Positions 37,649 through 47,488 are shown, counted from the first letter of the stretch. The stretch: DNA of 64,000 bases from Oscillospiraceae bacterium (GCA_031271865.1 JAISUW010000054.1:52141-116140), one strand, 5' to 3'. The notes: generated by a model from the sequence alone, not told the origin. Program-made: numbers and translations.

Positions 37649-39139
37649 ATGGCAAACAGCGAAACCCTTACATATGATGTTCTTGTTATCGGCGCGGGAA
37701 CCGCAGGTTGTTACTTTGCGCATGAGATGGCAGTCAAAGGGCACAAAGTCCTGGTCGTGGACAGAGACAGCGAAGAGGAACTCGGGCAGCGCCTGCGAAC
37801 TCTCCACGTGGATTGGGAGATGTTCCATAAGCTCGGCATCCCCATGCCCCGCGTCGGTGACGAAGATTTCTACAACTTCTTCTATGACGGCTCCTATTAC
37901 TCCCCGAAGTCGCAGTACAAAAAGCGCAAAGCGGGGACGGAGTGCATCAAATACGCTTACTATCCTTTCCTTGTCACCGGCTTGCCGCCGCTGCTGAAAC
38001 GTATGCGCAAGTGGTGCACGGATGCAGGTGTGGCTTTCGCCCTCTCCACAGAGTTCACGGGTTTTCGCTATGATGAATACAGCCGTATTGCGGGCGGTTT
38101 CTGCCGCCGTTTGACGGACGGCAGCGTCTTAGAGGTTGCGGCACGACTGACCGCCGATTGCTCCGGCTTGGAAGCCGCCGGCCGTATCCGTATGCACAGC
38201 CGCTCCTGTATTGATCGCCTCCCCGTAGCACAGGAAGACAAGATGTTTGTGGTACTTAACTTCCTGAAGCTCAAAAATCCGGAAGAGGATGCCCCCGTCC
38301 GTGCCGAGCATTGGGCATACTATAAAGCGTGGATTGGGCAGAGCATGGAGCGCGATGAGTGCATCATCGGCACCGGTGCGAATATCTCCTATGCCTACGC
38401 CGAAGAGTGTTATGAGCGCTTCAAACAAGCGGTGGAACTCCCGGAAGGGGAGTACATCCGCCAAGAGCGCGGCGAGATTCCTTACCGCCGCGCCCCCTAT
38501 GCCTTGGCGGACGACGGCTTTGTCGTCATGGGCGATGCCGCCTGCATGAACAAGTGGGTCGGCGAAGGCGTATGTTCCGGCTGGGTGGGAGCGCGTATGG
38601 CCGCCGATGTTGCGGATAAAGCAATGAAGCATGACAAGTACCCCACGCGCGAAGCCCTCTGGGAGTATTGCGTCCGCTACAACCGTTCCCAAGCCGCCGA
38701 TTTCTCCTACATCATGGCGACGCTCATCAACAGCGTAGACTGCACGGAAGAAGAGATGGAATACGAGTTCCGCCATGAGATTGTGTTCAACGACAAGGCC
38801 ATGACTCGCCTCAACCGTGAGTACAACGCCGAACTGCCCCCCGCCGAAGCCGTGGAGTTGGTCGGCAAGATGGTCGGCGGTGTCCTCACAAAGAACATCT
38901 CATTGGGGACGGCGAAGAACTTAGTGAAAGGCGTCAGCTTTGCCACACTGCTGAAAGCCCATTACCGCCGCTTCCCGAAAACCTATGCCGGCTATGCCAA
39001 ATGGGCCGCCGCCGCCGATAAACTCTGGACCGCCTGCGGAACGATGTACGATGCTACGATTTGTATAGAGAAGCGCGTAGAGCGTAAAAAGGAAGCCGCC
39101 ATGAAAGAAGAAACACCGATAGAAGCGACCGTAGCCTAA
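37649..39139 (+). CDS. FAD-dependent oxidoreductase (geranylgeranyl reductase-like)
   Basis: 496 residues. The Rossmann FAD motif VIGAGTAGCYFAHEMAVKGHKV is at residues 13-34, and a second FAD contact FVVMGDAACMNKWVGEG lies near the middle. This is the layout of the geranylgeranyl reductase/halogenase-like flavoproteins. The C-terminal 100 residues are helical. The substrate is unknown; candidates include isoprenoid or aromatic compounds. It has a strong promoter and a structured leader. rapZ follows after 42 bases and may be cotranscribed. GGGAGG precedes the ATG. Confidence 0.8.
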   Translation: MANSETLTYDVLVIGAGTAGCYFAHEMAVKGHKVLVVDRDSEEELGQRLRTLHVDWEMFHKLGIPMPRVGDEDFYNFFYDGSYYSPKSQYKKRKAGTECIKYAYYPFLVTGLPPLLKRMRKWCTDAGVAFALSTEFTGFRYDEYSRIAGGFCRRLTDGSVLEVAARLTADCSGLEAAGRIRMHSRSCIDRLPVAQEDKMFVVLNFLKLKNPEEDAPVRAEHWAYYKAWIGQSMERDECIIGTGANISYAYAEECYERFKQAVELPEGEYIRQERGEIPYRRAPYALADDGFVVMGDAACMNKWVGEGVCSGWVGARMAADVADKAMKHDKYPTREALWEYCVRYNRSQAADFSYIMATLINSVDCTEEEMEYEFRHEIVFNDKAMTRLNREYNAELPPAEAVELVGKMVGGVLTKNISLGTAKNLVKGVSFATLLKAHYRRFPKTYAGYAKWAAAADKLWTACGTMYDATICIEKRVERKKEAAMKEETPIEATVA

Positions 39140-39181
39140 GAAGCATAAGATTGTCTTATATCACAAAGAAAGGTACCGCCC

Positions 39182-40060
39182 ATGCGCTTACTGATTGTCA
39201 CCGGCATGAGCGGTGCCGGCAAGTCCATTGTAACGGATGCGCTGGAGGACATGGGTTGGTTCTGCGCGGACAACCTCCCCCCCTCCCTGGCGCCGACCTT
39301 TGTCCGCCTACTGGAGAGTGCCGCCGAGCCGGTGGAAGACTGCGCCATTGTGATGGATGCCCGCGCCGGGAGCAGCTTTGAAGAAGCCGCACTTATATTG
39401 GATGGTATGCGCACCGAAGGGACGGTGTTCTCTGTCCTCTTCTTGGATGCGCCGGACGAAGTCCTGGAGCGGCGCTACAAAGAGACCCGCCGCCAGCACC
39501 CGCTCCTGGCACGCCAGCCCTCCTTGGGCTTATCCGGCGCCATCGCGGCAGAACGCAAGCTCATGGAACCCTTGCGCGCCCGGGCGGATTACTACTTGGA
39601 TACAGGAAACCTGCGCCCCTCGGAGTGCAAAGAGCGCATGGCGGAGCTTTTCGCCGCCGGGACGCAGGGTGTCATGCAGATTCACCTGAATTCATTCGGC
39701 TTCAAGAATGGGGCGCCCCATGACGCGGATATGATATTTGATGTGCGCTGCCTCCCGAATCCGTTCTATATAGCGGAGCTGAAAGCGCACACCGGCTTGG
39801 AGAAGTGTATAGAGGACTTTGTGTTCTCCTTCCCGGAGTCGCGGGAGATGTACAACCGGATACAAGACCTCCTCCTGTTCTCCCTCCCCCTCCACAAGAA
39901 AGAGGGCAAAAGCTCCCTCACCATCTCTTTCGGCTGCACCGGCGGGAAGCACCGCTCCGTTTTGTTTACCCGGCTCTTGGGGGAAAAACTGAAAGAAGAC
40001 GGCTGGCCGGTTCATGTCAGCCACCGCGATATAGACAAAGGAGTACACGGCAGGCAATGA
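39182..40060 (+). CDS. rapZ: RapZ/YvcJ family nucleotide-binding protein
   Basis: 292 residues. Walker A GMSGAGKS (residues 8-15), a central region with FLDAPDEVLERRYKETRR, and the C-terminal signature FGCTGGKHRSV. In E. coli RapZ delivers small RNAs to RNase E; in Firmicutes YvcJ is linked to competence and cell-wall metabolism. The usual gene order is rapZ-yvcK-whiA. Here yvcK is missing and rapZ overlaps whiA directly (ATGA at 40057). Confidence 0.95.
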   Translation: MRLLIVTGMSGAGKSIVTDALEDMGWFCADNLPPSLAPTFVRLLESAAEPVEDCAIVMDARAGSSFEEAALILDGMRTEGTVFSVLFLDAPDEVLERRYKETRRQHPLLARQPSLGLSGAIAAERKLMEPLRARADYYLDTGNLRPSECKERMAELFAAGTQGVMQIHLNSFGFKNGAPHDADMIFDVRCLPNPFYIAELKAHTGLEKCIEDFVFSFPESREMYNRIQDLLLFSLPLHKKEGKSSLTISFGCTGGKHRSVLFTRLLGEKLKEDGWPVHVSHRDIDKGVHGRQ

Positions 40061-40830
40061 GTTACTCCGCCGACCTCAAATCGGAACTCATGACCCTTTC
40101 GGAAGCGAAAGGCTGCTGCCGCTTTGCGCGGGACTACGGCTTAGCCCTCCTCTACGGCGACCGCAAGCAATTGGTGAAGGACTACGGTCACGACCCGCGC
40201 CGTCCGCTCACCGTTGAGATGAGTAATATCGACAACGAGTGCTGCCGTGCCGCTTTTCTGCGCGGTGTCTTCTTGGCTTGCGGTGTCGTCAGCGACCCCG
40301 GCAAGGGTTACCACCTGGCCCTCGCCGTCGGCTCCAAACGGCTGTCGGAGAGTCTGCGGGATTTCATCGCAGGCCTCGGTGTGGACGTGGAGGACTTTGA
40401 TGTCGCCCCGAAGACCGCCCAAAAGAACGGTGCCTGGCTATTATACATCAAGGACTCCGGGCAGATAGAGCAATTCATTGCTTTCCTTGGGGCGCAGAAG
40501 AGCTATCTTGCTTTCATGGAGAAGAAAGTCGTCCGTGATGTCCGCAACCGTATCAACCGCCAAAACAACTTTGATGTCGCGAACCTAAGCCGCATGACCA
40601 AGGCCGCTGCCCGCCACCTGCAAGCCATCGCCGTCCTGCGGGAAAGCGGCAGGTTCGAGGCTCTTCCGCCGGAACTGCGCTCGGCAGCCGAACTGCGGGA
40701 AGAAAACCCGGAGGCCTCTTTGGCGGAACTGTGTGCGCTGAGTGCAGACGGCGTCACGCGTTCCGGCATGAACCACAGGCTTACCCGTTTAGCGGCGGCG
40801 GCTTCGGAAGAGGATGCCGGCACCGCCTAA
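40057..40830 (+). CDS. whiA: WhiA-type regulator, shortened N-terminal domain
   Basis: 257 residues, against about 315 in Bacillus subtilis. The start MSYSADLKSEL and the cysteine pair GCCRFA are conserved, as are NECCRAAFLRGVFLACGVVSDP, KSYLAFMEKKVVRDVRNRINR and the C-terminal helix-turn-helix ending SGMNHRL. About 60 residues are absent between the first cysteine pair and CCRAAFLRG, so half of the LAGLIDADG-like domain appears to be lost. DNA binding is probably intact. WhiA influences cell division and chromosome segregation in Firmicutes. It is translationally coupled to rapZ. Confidence 0.9.
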   Translation: MSYSADLKSELMTLSEAKGCCRFARDYGLALLYGDRKQLVKDYGHDPRRPLTVEMSNIDNECCRAAFLRGVFLACGVVSDPGKGYHLALAVGSKRLSESLRDFIAGLGVDVEDFDVAPKTAQKNGAWLLYIKDSGQIEQFIAFLGAQKSYLAFMEKKVVRDVRNRINRQNNFDVANLSRMTKAAARHLQAIAVLRESGRFEALPPELRSAAELREENPEASLAELCALSADGVTRSGMNHRLTRLAAAASEEDAGTA

Positions 40831-40844
40831 GCAGAGGAACCCGC

Positions 40845-42029
40845 TCAAAGCGTCAGCGTCCACGGCAGCCAGACATTATGATACGACGTTACATTCCCGC
40901 CTACGGTGAGATAGGCATAGACGGCAAAACAGACTTTACCGCCGATGTTCCAGATGCTGTTCCTGCCGTACTTACGGACAAGCTCTCTGAACAAGAAGCA
41001 CAGCAATAGGACCTGAAAGATATAGAGATAGATATTCAGACGCTGGAAAATCCAGTTGAATGTAGATATGATATTGATGGAAAGCTGCACCACTTGGCAG
41101 TTTATCAGTATGCGCCCGGTCAACCCCATGCGTCGGAACGTGCTGCGGTGCAGCCAAACCAAGATAAGGACAGCCATACTCACGAGTGCCCGCAGTGCGG
41201 AGGCACCGCCTTGCGCCAAGCCGGTATCTCCGACGCTGCCGGTAAACCAACCGTTTTCAGAATACACTTGGTAGTCCGTTCCTTCCAGGGCATTGAGAAA
41301 GCCGGGCAATATCGCGCTCGACAGCAGTACGCATCCGACCGAGCCGATGACCATCAATACGGTCCACCAAGAGAACTCTCTCAGGCGCACGGCAAAGAAC
41401 AAGGGTATCATAATCAGCGCAGAGGAATGCAGTGTATAAGCCAGAAGTACAAACGGCAGGAATCCCAAGAAGCCCTTCCAAAGCTTGGGGTGCAGGAAGA
41501 AGTGTGTCCCCAAAAGGAGGATGCCCGTAGCCGCGTACTGCCGCAAACCGTTCATGGCCGCAAAGTAGGTACCCGTTGCCATGAAGAAATAGCAGGCATT
41601 GCCGAAGTCCCCTGCGTATATCCAGAGGATAAGCAGCGCAGGTATCAGATACAGCAAAGAGAGGACAAGGATGAATATTTGCCCTTGCCGGACACCGCCG
41701 TTGTAAAAGAGTTCATTGAACTTCCCGGCAAAGCTCAGGATATACGGCATAAGGGTATTGCCGCCGCCGAAACCCGTTGCCTTCGGCTTGCCGGCCGCAA
41801 TAAAGGAGGCCCACCAGTCGCGGTAATAGGGCGTATCCCCCACAGTGTGCTGAAAACCGGCGATGAATCCGAATAGGACAATCGGAATCAGCAAACCGAT
41901 CGGGTTGGGTATCATGGTGCCGGTCAAGGACGGACGGGCAAGGGGGTAGCGGGCAGAAAGCGATGCGCACCCGGCCGATACAGCAATCATGAGGGCATAT
42001 ACCGCGACCATAGCGGCAAGTTTTGCCAT
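40845..42029 (-). CDS. EpsG/Wzy-like polysaccharide polymerase
   Basis: 394 residues, about ten membrane segments, with a large external loop containing GDTPYYRDWW. This is the layout of EpsG-family proteins, thought to polymerise repeat units of exopolysaccharide. A membrane polymerase is what the operon needs. Its start directly abuts the stop of the GT2 gene (42030). It is last gene of the cluster and convergent with whiA, with only 14 bases between them. Confidence 0.8.
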   Translation of the reverse strand: MAKLAAMVAVYALMIAVSAGCASLSARYPLARPSLTGTMIPNPIGLLIPIVLFGFIAGFQHTVGDTPYYRDWWASFIAAGKPKATGFGGGNTLMPYILSFAGKFNELFYNGGVRQGQIFILVLSLLYLIPALLILWIYAGDFGNACYFFMATGTYFAAMNGLRQYAATGILLLGTHFFLHPKLWKGFLGFLPFVLLAYTLHSSALIMIPLFFAVRLREFSWWTVLMVIGSVGCVLLSSAILPGFLNALEGTDYQVYSENGWFTGSVGDTGLAQGGASALRALVSMAVLILVWLHRSTFRRMGLTGRILINCQVVQLSINIISTFNWIFQRLNIYLYIFQVLLLCFLFRELVRKYGRNSIWNIGGKVCFAVYAYLTVGGNVTSYHNVWLPWTLTL

Positions 42030-42839
42030 CTATCTCCCCCCTCTGTGCAGAATCCGGCAAAGCCAAAAGAACGCCTCCGGCAGGCAATGGAGTGCTTGCC
42101 GCAAGCGGAATCCGGCGGACACAAAAGGCAGACCCATCAGCACCCTGCGATAGTGGAGGAAACCCCGCGGACTGCTGCGGTATTGCTTCCACATATTTCG
42201 GGAAGATCCATCCGGCTGGTACTCCACTTGGACCAAAACGGTGTTGGTGCTTCTCCATAAGTAATGCTTATCGAGCTGCAGGTACTTGAGGTTCAGGCCG
42301 ATATACTTCTCGCCGGGGAATACCGGGTAAGGGTAAAGCCTTGCCACGGCCGAGCGGATGACAAACTTCTTGTCGCCGCGCACCCCATAGGTGTTATAGT
42401 AATCATAGTACCGTGCGCAGGGAATCCCCTCCGGGAACGGTGTGCCGATGCGGTTCCCCGCAAAGTCGGTATCCAAGCCCAGGAAGCCGGCGATGGTGTC
42501 ATCGTCCCTGCATGTCGCCCAGAAGGCGAGGATGCTCTCCACCGCCTCCGGCGGCATCCGGTCGTCGCTGTCTATGCAGGTGTTTATCTCCGTAGTGATA
42601 TACGCATAGGCCGCATTGTGCGCCGTGTGCATCCCGCCGTTTTCCTTATATATATACTCCATACGGAAAGCGTGCGGTTCTTGCATCCAGTCATGCACAA
42701 GCTGGCTTGTGCCGTCTGCGGAGCCGTCGTCCACTACAAGCCAGATAAAGTTTTGGTTGGTCTGCGCACAGAGGGAGGCATACAGGCGCGGCAGCAGGTG
42801 GGCGCGGTTATAGGTCGGGGTGAACACGGTCAGTATCAC
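42030..42839 (-). CDS. Glycosyltransferase family 2
   Basis: 269 residues, GT-A fold. It starts TVFTPTYNRAHLLPRLYASL and has the nucleotide-sugar region VVDDGSADGT followed by the metal motif DSDDRMPPEA. KENGGMHTAHNAAY is the family pattern between them. No membrane segments. It adds one sugar to the growing lipid-linked unit. The start overlaps the GT4 stop (ATGA). Confidence 0.92.
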   Translation of the reverse strand: MILTVFTPTYNRAHLLPRLYASLCAQTNQNFIWLVVDDGSADGTSQLVHDWMQEPHAFRMEYIYKENGGMHTAHNAAYAYITTEINTCIDSDDRMPPEAVESILAFWATCRDDDTIAGFLGLDTDFAGNRIGTPFPEGIPCARYYDYYNTYGVRGDKKFVIRSAVARLYPYPVFPGEKYIGLNLKYLQLDKHYLWRSTNTVLVQVEYQPDGSSRNMWKQYRSSPRGFLHYRRVLMGLPFVSAGFRLRQALHCLPEAFFWLCRILHRGGR

Positions 42840-43951
42840 TTGGGCGCGCCTCCCTTCTCTGTGATGGCATGGTATACCGGCAGCAACTGCGCTTGCACGG
42901 TCTCTTTGGAATACAGATTCCGCACGCGTGCGGTGCCTCGGCTGCCAAAGGACTGCCGCAGCGCGGCATCGCCCAAAAGTGTCAGCAATACCTGCGCAAA
43001 GCGCTCTGCATTCTTCTCCAGCACCAGAAAGCCGGTATGCCCATCCGCCACCAGTTCCCGGTGCCCGCGGTTATCCAACGCCGCGACAGGAAGACCGGCG
43101 GCCATGGCCTCCATCACGTTGACAGGCAATCCCTCCCGCAGTGAGGAAGCGGCATAGACCCATGCGGTAGAAAGCAGTTGCGGGATGTCGTCCCGCTTGC
43201 CGAGGAACGCCACGCTGCCCGCTGCGCCGACTTCCGCCGCCAAGCGTTGGTATGCCCCCTCCAGGTTGTCTTCCCCGACCAGCAACAGCCGCGCTGTCGG
43301 GTATTGTGCCAAAACCATGGGCATCGCTTCTATCAGCAGACGCTGGTTCTTGTTGCGGTTCAATTCGGCAGTATAGATAATCGTCGGGGTCACGCTCTCC
43401 GCGGCGCGGCAGAACCGCCCGGTATCACAGCCAACACCGTTGATGTGTATGGTATGCTTTGCTTTCAGGCGTTGCTTGGCAACGCGGTAATCCTCGTTGT
43501 TGATTGTGAGGAGTATGTCCGTAAAGCGCGAGAAGATGCGCTCTATCGGATAATACACCAACCAACCGGACAGCGGTGCGCCTTTGTAGAAATGAAAACC
43601 ATGGGCAGTATACAGCACCGTCGGACGGTATGCTTTCCGCAGCGTTAAAGCTGCCAAGCGGCCCAGTATGCCGCCCATCGGGGTGTGGCAATGGACGGCG
43701 GCGTAGCCGCCCGCCTTCAGCAAACGGTACAGTCCGAAAAAGGCAATCAAATTCCCTTTTGACACCGGCCGGCGTGTAAAGGGCAGCGCAAAGAACGCGG
43801 CGTGTGCAGGCAGCGGGCTGTCCTGCAGTGCTGTGCAATGCACCTCCCAGCCCTCCGCAGACAGCGCGGCAAAGGTCTCCTGATGGAAATGGTAAAAATG
43901 CCGCGACACTGTCGCGACGAAGAGGATTCTTTTCTCCTTACGTTTTTCCAA
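42836..43951 (-). CDS. Glycosyltransferase family 4
   Basis: 371 residues from a TTG at 43951 with GAGGAG 9 bases upstream. The chosen start gives LEKRKEKRILFVATVSRHF, a typical GT4 N-terminus, and overlaps the sugar transferase gene by 14 bases. A longer frame to 44029 would lie inside that gene. GT-B features are HCHTPMGGILGRLAAL, GFHFYKG, and the C-terminal SLREGLPVNVMEAMAAGLPV with its nucleotide-sugar glutamates. Confidence 0.9.
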   Translation of the reverse strand: MEKRKEKRILFVATVSRHFYHFHQETFAALSAEGWEVHCTALQDSPLPAHAAFFALPFTRRPVSKGNLIAFFGLYRLLKAGGYAAVHCHTPMGGILGRLAALTLRKAYRPTVLYTAHGFHFYKGAPLSGWLVYYPIERIFSRFTDILLTINNEDYRVAKQRLKAKHTIHINGVGCDTGRFCRAAESVTPTIIYTAELNRNKNQRLLIEAMPMVLAQYPTARLLLVGEDNLEGAYQRLAAEVGAAGSVAFLGKRDDIPQLLSTAWVYAASSLREGLPVNVMEAMAAGLPVAALDNRGHRELVADGHTGFLVLEKNAERFAQVLLTLLGDAALRQSFGSRGTARVRNLYSKETVQAQLLPVYHAITEKGGAPK

Positions 43952-44564
43952 CGGATTGTAACTCCTCTTCTGCTGTGCGGGCAAGGTAATCCCCGAGCGG
44001 CTCCATGGGTACCCCGCTTTGGGATTCAATGCCTTCCCGCTTTAATACGTTCCAAACGGTTTTGCACAGGATGCGCAAATCCAGACCGGCACAGAGATGC
44101 TCCGCATAGAATGCGTCATATTCCAAGCGCTGCTCCCAGGAGGCCGCATTGCGGCCGTTCACCTGCGCCAGCCCGGTAATACCGGGCTTTACGGTATGCC
44201 GCAGTGCCTGCCGTGGGGTATAGAGCGCAAGGTATTCCGGCAGGAGAGGCCGGGGACCGACAAGGCTCATCTCCCCTTTGAGGACATTCCAGAGCTGCGG
44301 CAGCTCGTCCAAGGAGAGGGCGCGCAAAACACGGCCGACTTGGGTTAAGCGTTCGGCATCGGTGCCGCCGCCCGTACGCATGGTACGGAATTTCACGAGA
44401 GTGAAGCGTATCCCGTCCTTGCCGGGGCGTTCTTGCCGGAACAGCACGGGGCGCCCCATTGAAAGGTACACACACAGTGCCGTAACGGCAAACACGGGAG
44501 AACCGGCCGTTAGCCCGACGGCGGAAATGAGAATGTCGCTTATACGTTTGATTATTTTATACAT
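43938..44564 (-). CDS. Initiating sugar-phosphate transferase (bacterial sugar transferase family)
   Basis: 208 residues. Transfers the first sugar phosphate from UDP-sugar to undecaprenyl phosphate. One N-terminal membrane-associated hairpin (about residues 10-35). Catalytic signatures are LVKFRTM, SLDELPQLWNVLKGEMSLVG followed by PRP, and PGITGLAQVNGRN. It is the short, PglC/EpsL-like form without extra N-terminal membrane helices. It lies between the CapD-like gene and the glycosyltransferases. Confidence 0.94.
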   Translation of the reverse strand: MYKIIKRISDILISAVGLTAGSPVFAVTALCVYLSMGRPVLFRQERPGKDGIRFTLVKFRTMRTGGGTDAERLTQVGRVLRALSLDELPQLWNVLKGEMSLVGPRPLLPEYLALYTPRQALRHTVKPGITGLAQVNGRNAASWEQRLEYDAFYAEHLCAGLDLRILCKTVWNVLKREGIESQSGVPMEPLGDYLARTAEEELQSVGKT

Positions 44565-44609
44565 ACGTTTTCACCGATGCATTTGATGCGGGTTTTCTCT
44601 GCGAGGTAC

Positions 44610-46547
44610 TCAAGCGGTCTTGAACCAATGGACTTCTTCCGTTTCCGGTTGGGTATACGTATAGTTGGGCACGAGCGCCTGCAGGTCGGCGCGGACGGAC
44701 CGTTCGGTCGCCGCTTCCAGAATGCGCAGGCATTCCTTCAGCCGGTCGGCTTTCATAGGGACAGGGTAGGTGACATAGATTTTCTCGTTCTGCGTCATGA
44801 CGGCTTCCCGCTGCTCATCGTCCACGAACAGTTCCTCGTGGAGTTTCTCCCCGGGGCGCAATCCGGTAATCTCTATCGGGATGTCCACATAGGGGCGCAA
44901 GCCCCGCAGACTGATGAGCTGCTCCGCCAAATCCAAGATGCGCACAGGCTTGCCCATGTCTAAGATAAAGAGATCGCCGCCCTTGGACAGCCCGCCGGCT
45001 TGCAGCACAAGCTCCGCTGCCTCCGGTATGAGCATGAAGAAGCGCGTCATCTCCGGGTGCGTCACCGTCACGGGACCGCCGCCGTCAATCTGCTTCTCAA
45101 AGAGCGGCACGACGGAGCCGTTGCTCCCCAAGACATTCCCGAAGCGCACGGCGGCAAATTTGGTCTTTGACCCGCAGCGGGCATAGTCAAACAGAATGCA
45201 CTCTGCGGCGCGTTTGGTAGCACCCATGACATTGGCGGGGTTCACCGCCTTATCCGTGGAGAGCATCACAAAATGCGCCGACCCGAAGCGCACGGCGGCT
45301 TCACAGACATTGCGGGTGCCGAATACATTATTCTTTACGGATTCCAAGGGGCTGTCCTCCATGAGCGGGACGTGCTTGTGCGCCGCCGCATGGAACACGC
45401 AGGAGGGGAGGAATTCCGTGAAGACACGCTCCAAGGCCTCCGGGTCACGGACGGAACCGATGCGGATGAACACCTCCGGTTTGCCGCCGTAGAGCCTGTC
45501 CAGCTCGTTTTTCAGCGTGAAAGCATTGTTTTCGTAAATGTCAAATATCACAATGCGGCGCGGGCGGTACTTCGCCGCTTGGCGGCAGATTTCGCTGCCG
45601 ATAGAGCCGCCGCCGCCGGTCACAAGAACCGTATGCCCTTTGAGGTAGGAGCAGACCGCTTCGTCCAGTTGCACCCGCGGACGCATCAGCAAGTCCTCCA
45701 GACCGACGCGGTGCATCCGTCCAATGGTGCCGCTGCCGTCCAAGGAACGCATCTCCAGCAGGGTGGGGGATACTTTCACATCCACGCCGGTGGCAATGGC
45801 GGCTTTCAGGATTTCCGAGCGGCGTTCCTCCTCTGCGGAGGGGATGCAGAAGAATATCTCGTCTATGCGGTATTTCTCCACGAGCTGCGGCAATTGGTTG
45901 CAGTCCCCGCAGACGCGCACCCCGCCGATGTGCATTCCGCGCTTGGCAGGGTTGTCGTCGGCGATTGCCACGGGAACACCCAGGCGATTGTCGTTGGCGC
46001 GCAATTCGCTGATGACGATGTTCCCCATATCGCCGGCACCGATAATCAGGAGGCGCTTGACCGGCTGCGGCGATACAAAGGAGAACACCGTGGAGATTTT
46101 ATGCCTAAACCGCCGCACCGCCCGATAGAACACCCGCATCCCAAAGGTGAGCGTTATGATAACCATGCCGGCAATGAAATAGGCTGCATTCGGCCGGGGA
46201 GACACACCGAAGAGTCCCAGATGGTCCAGCATCCGCTCCACGGCATACAGCGTCGCGCCCGCAAAGGCGGACACCCCGGCGCAGCGAACCAGTTCATCGG
46301 AGCCGGCATACTTCCAGAGCGTCGCATACAAGCGCGATACAAAAAACAGAAGCAAGTACACCGGAATCACATACAAGCTTGTCCACCCCAAATAGGCCAT
46401 ATGTGACAGGGGCAGCGGTTGGAAGTTGTACAAGAGCTTCTCGGCGCAGTAGTACCCAAACCAGACCACGCACATATCCAGCAGAGGCAAGACAAGCCTC
46501 TGCATCCATATGCCAATCGGAACACGTTTGCCCTTCATTTCAATCAT
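44610..46547 (-). CDS. Membrane UDP-sugar 4,6-dehydratase (CapD/PglF-like)
   Basis: 645 residues. Four or five N-terminal membrane helices, a first Rossmann domain with LLIIGAGDMGNIVISEL, and a catalytic SDR domain with VLVTGGGGSIGSE. The usual catalytic YxxxK is replaced by the MSTDKAVNPANVMGATKRA pattern, as in this family. Typically makes 4-keto-6-deoxy sugars from UDP-GlcNAc, the first step to bacillosamine- or fucosamine-type sugars. First gene of the polysaccharide operon. Ribosome-binding GGAG is only two bases from the first ATG, so the ATG at 46538 is a possible alternative. Confidence 0.9.
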   Translation of the reverse strand: MIEMKGKRVPIGIWMQRLVLPLLDMCVVWFGYYCAEKLLYNFQPLPLSHMAYLGWTSLYVIPVYLLLFFVSRLYATLWKYAGSDELVRCAGVSAFAGATLYAVERMLDHLGLFGVSPRPNAAYFIAGMVIITLTFGMRVFYRAVRRFRHKISTVFSFVSPQPVKRLLIIGAGDMGNIVISELRANDNRLGVPVAIADDNPAKRGMHIGGVRVCGDCNQLPQLVEKYRIDEIFFCIPSAEEERRSEILKAAIATGVDVKVSPTLLEMRSLDGSGTIGRMHRVGLEDLLMRPRVQLDEAVCSYLKGHTVLVTGGGGSIGSEICRQAAKYRPRRIVIFDIYENNAFTLKNELDRLYGGKPEVFIRIGSVRDPEALERVFTEFLPSCVFHAAAHKHVPLMEDSPLESVKNNVFGTRNVCEAAVRFGSAHFVMLSTDKAVNPANVMGATKRAAECILFDYARCGSKTKFAAVRFGNVLGSNGSVVPLFEKQIDGGGPVTVTHPEMTRFFMLIPEAAELVLQAGGLSKGGDLFILDMGKPVRILDLAEQLISLRGLRPYVDIPIEITGLRPGEKLHEELFVDDEQREAVMTQNEKIYVTYPVPMKADRLKECLRILEAATERSVRADLQALVPNYTYTQPETEEVHWFKTA

Positions 46548-46642
46548 TGCTCCATATGTAAAGTTAGGTTCCTATATTCCTCCGTCTCAAAATGGGATTC
46601 ACTTCTCTTGCTTTGGTACGCTTCTCTTTTCGTTGGGCAGCA

Positions 46643-47488
46643 TTACAGGAAAACACCGTCACACACGTAGGCAGCGGGTCCGGTTTTGAACACGGAACCG
46701 GTTGCAGAATCCCAGCGGATGACCAAGTCCCCGCCGCGCAGTTTGACGGTCACGTCCGTGTCTTTTTCGCAGAAGCCATTCAGGACGCAGGCAACGACAC
46801 TCGCACAAGCACCGGTTCCGCAGGCAAGCGTCTCCCCGCTGCCGCGCTCATAGACACGCATTTGAATTTCCGTCGGAGAGAGTATACGGACGAACTCCGC
46901 ATTCACGCGCTCCGGGAAGAGCGGGTGATTCTCCACAAGGGGGCCTATAGCCTCCAAGGGATAGTCCTCTGTATTTTCGACAAAAGAAACACAGTGCGGG
47001 TTCCCCATCGAAACGGCGGTCACTTGCAGTTCTTCTCCGTTCGATAGCTGTAGCGGTTGATGTATAACGATTTCATCGGTGTATAAGCAGGGAATATTTG
47101 CCGCAGCCAAAATGGGCCGGCCCATATCCACACGCGCCGACCGGACAATGCCGCCCTGCACGTCCAACTGAATGGTCTTGACCCCGGCATTGGTTTCCAG
47201 TGTCAGGGGGTTGTTCGTTGTAATCCCGCGCTCATAGGCATATTTTGCCACACAGCGGGAGGCGTTTCCGCACATCTGCGCCTCCGAACCGTCGGCGTTG
47301 AAGATGCGCATACGCACATCGCAGCTCTCGGAGGGGAGAATCAGCACCAAGCCGTCCGCCCCGACTCCGAAATGGCGGTGCGAATACTTTACCGAAAGCG
47401 CCGCAGGATTCTCTACCGCTTCCCTGAAACAGTTGATGTATAAGTAATCATTCCCGGCACCATGCATTTTTGTAAACGGAATCGGCAT
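46643..47488 (-). CDS. dapF: Diaminopimelate epimerase
   Basis: Converts LL- to meso-diaminopimelate for lysine and peptidoglycan. 281 residues. The two catalytic cysteines are in MCGNASRC (Cys73) and ACGTGACAS (about residue 220). KMHGAGNDYLYIN is the usual start and SMGNPHCVSFVE is present. Own promoter upstream. The polysaccharide operon starts 95 bases after its end, a gap in which I see no convincing promoter, so readthrough is possible. Confidence 0.96.
   Translation of the reverse strand: MPIPFTKMHGAGNDYLYINCFREAVENPAALSVKYSHRHFGVGADGLVLILPSESCDVRMRIFNADGSEAQMCGNASRCVAKYAYERGITTNNPLTLETNAGVKTIQLDVQGGIVRSARVDMGRPILAAANIPCLYTDEIVIHQPLQLSNGEELQVTAVSMGNPHCVSFVENTEDYPLEAIGPLVENHPLFPERVNAEFVRILSPTEIQMRVYERGSGETLACGTGACASVVACVLNGFCEKDTDVTVKLRGGDLVIRWDSATGSVFKTGPAAYVCDGVFL

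Noticed and set aside
40057..40830. whiA broken by a frameshift
   Set aside because: The frame is continuous, coupled to rapZ, and conserved blocks on both sides of the missing region are in the same frame.
45273..46406. 377-residue forward frame over the CapD-like gene
   Set aside because: Antisense shadow caused by GC bias at the third codon position; no motifs.
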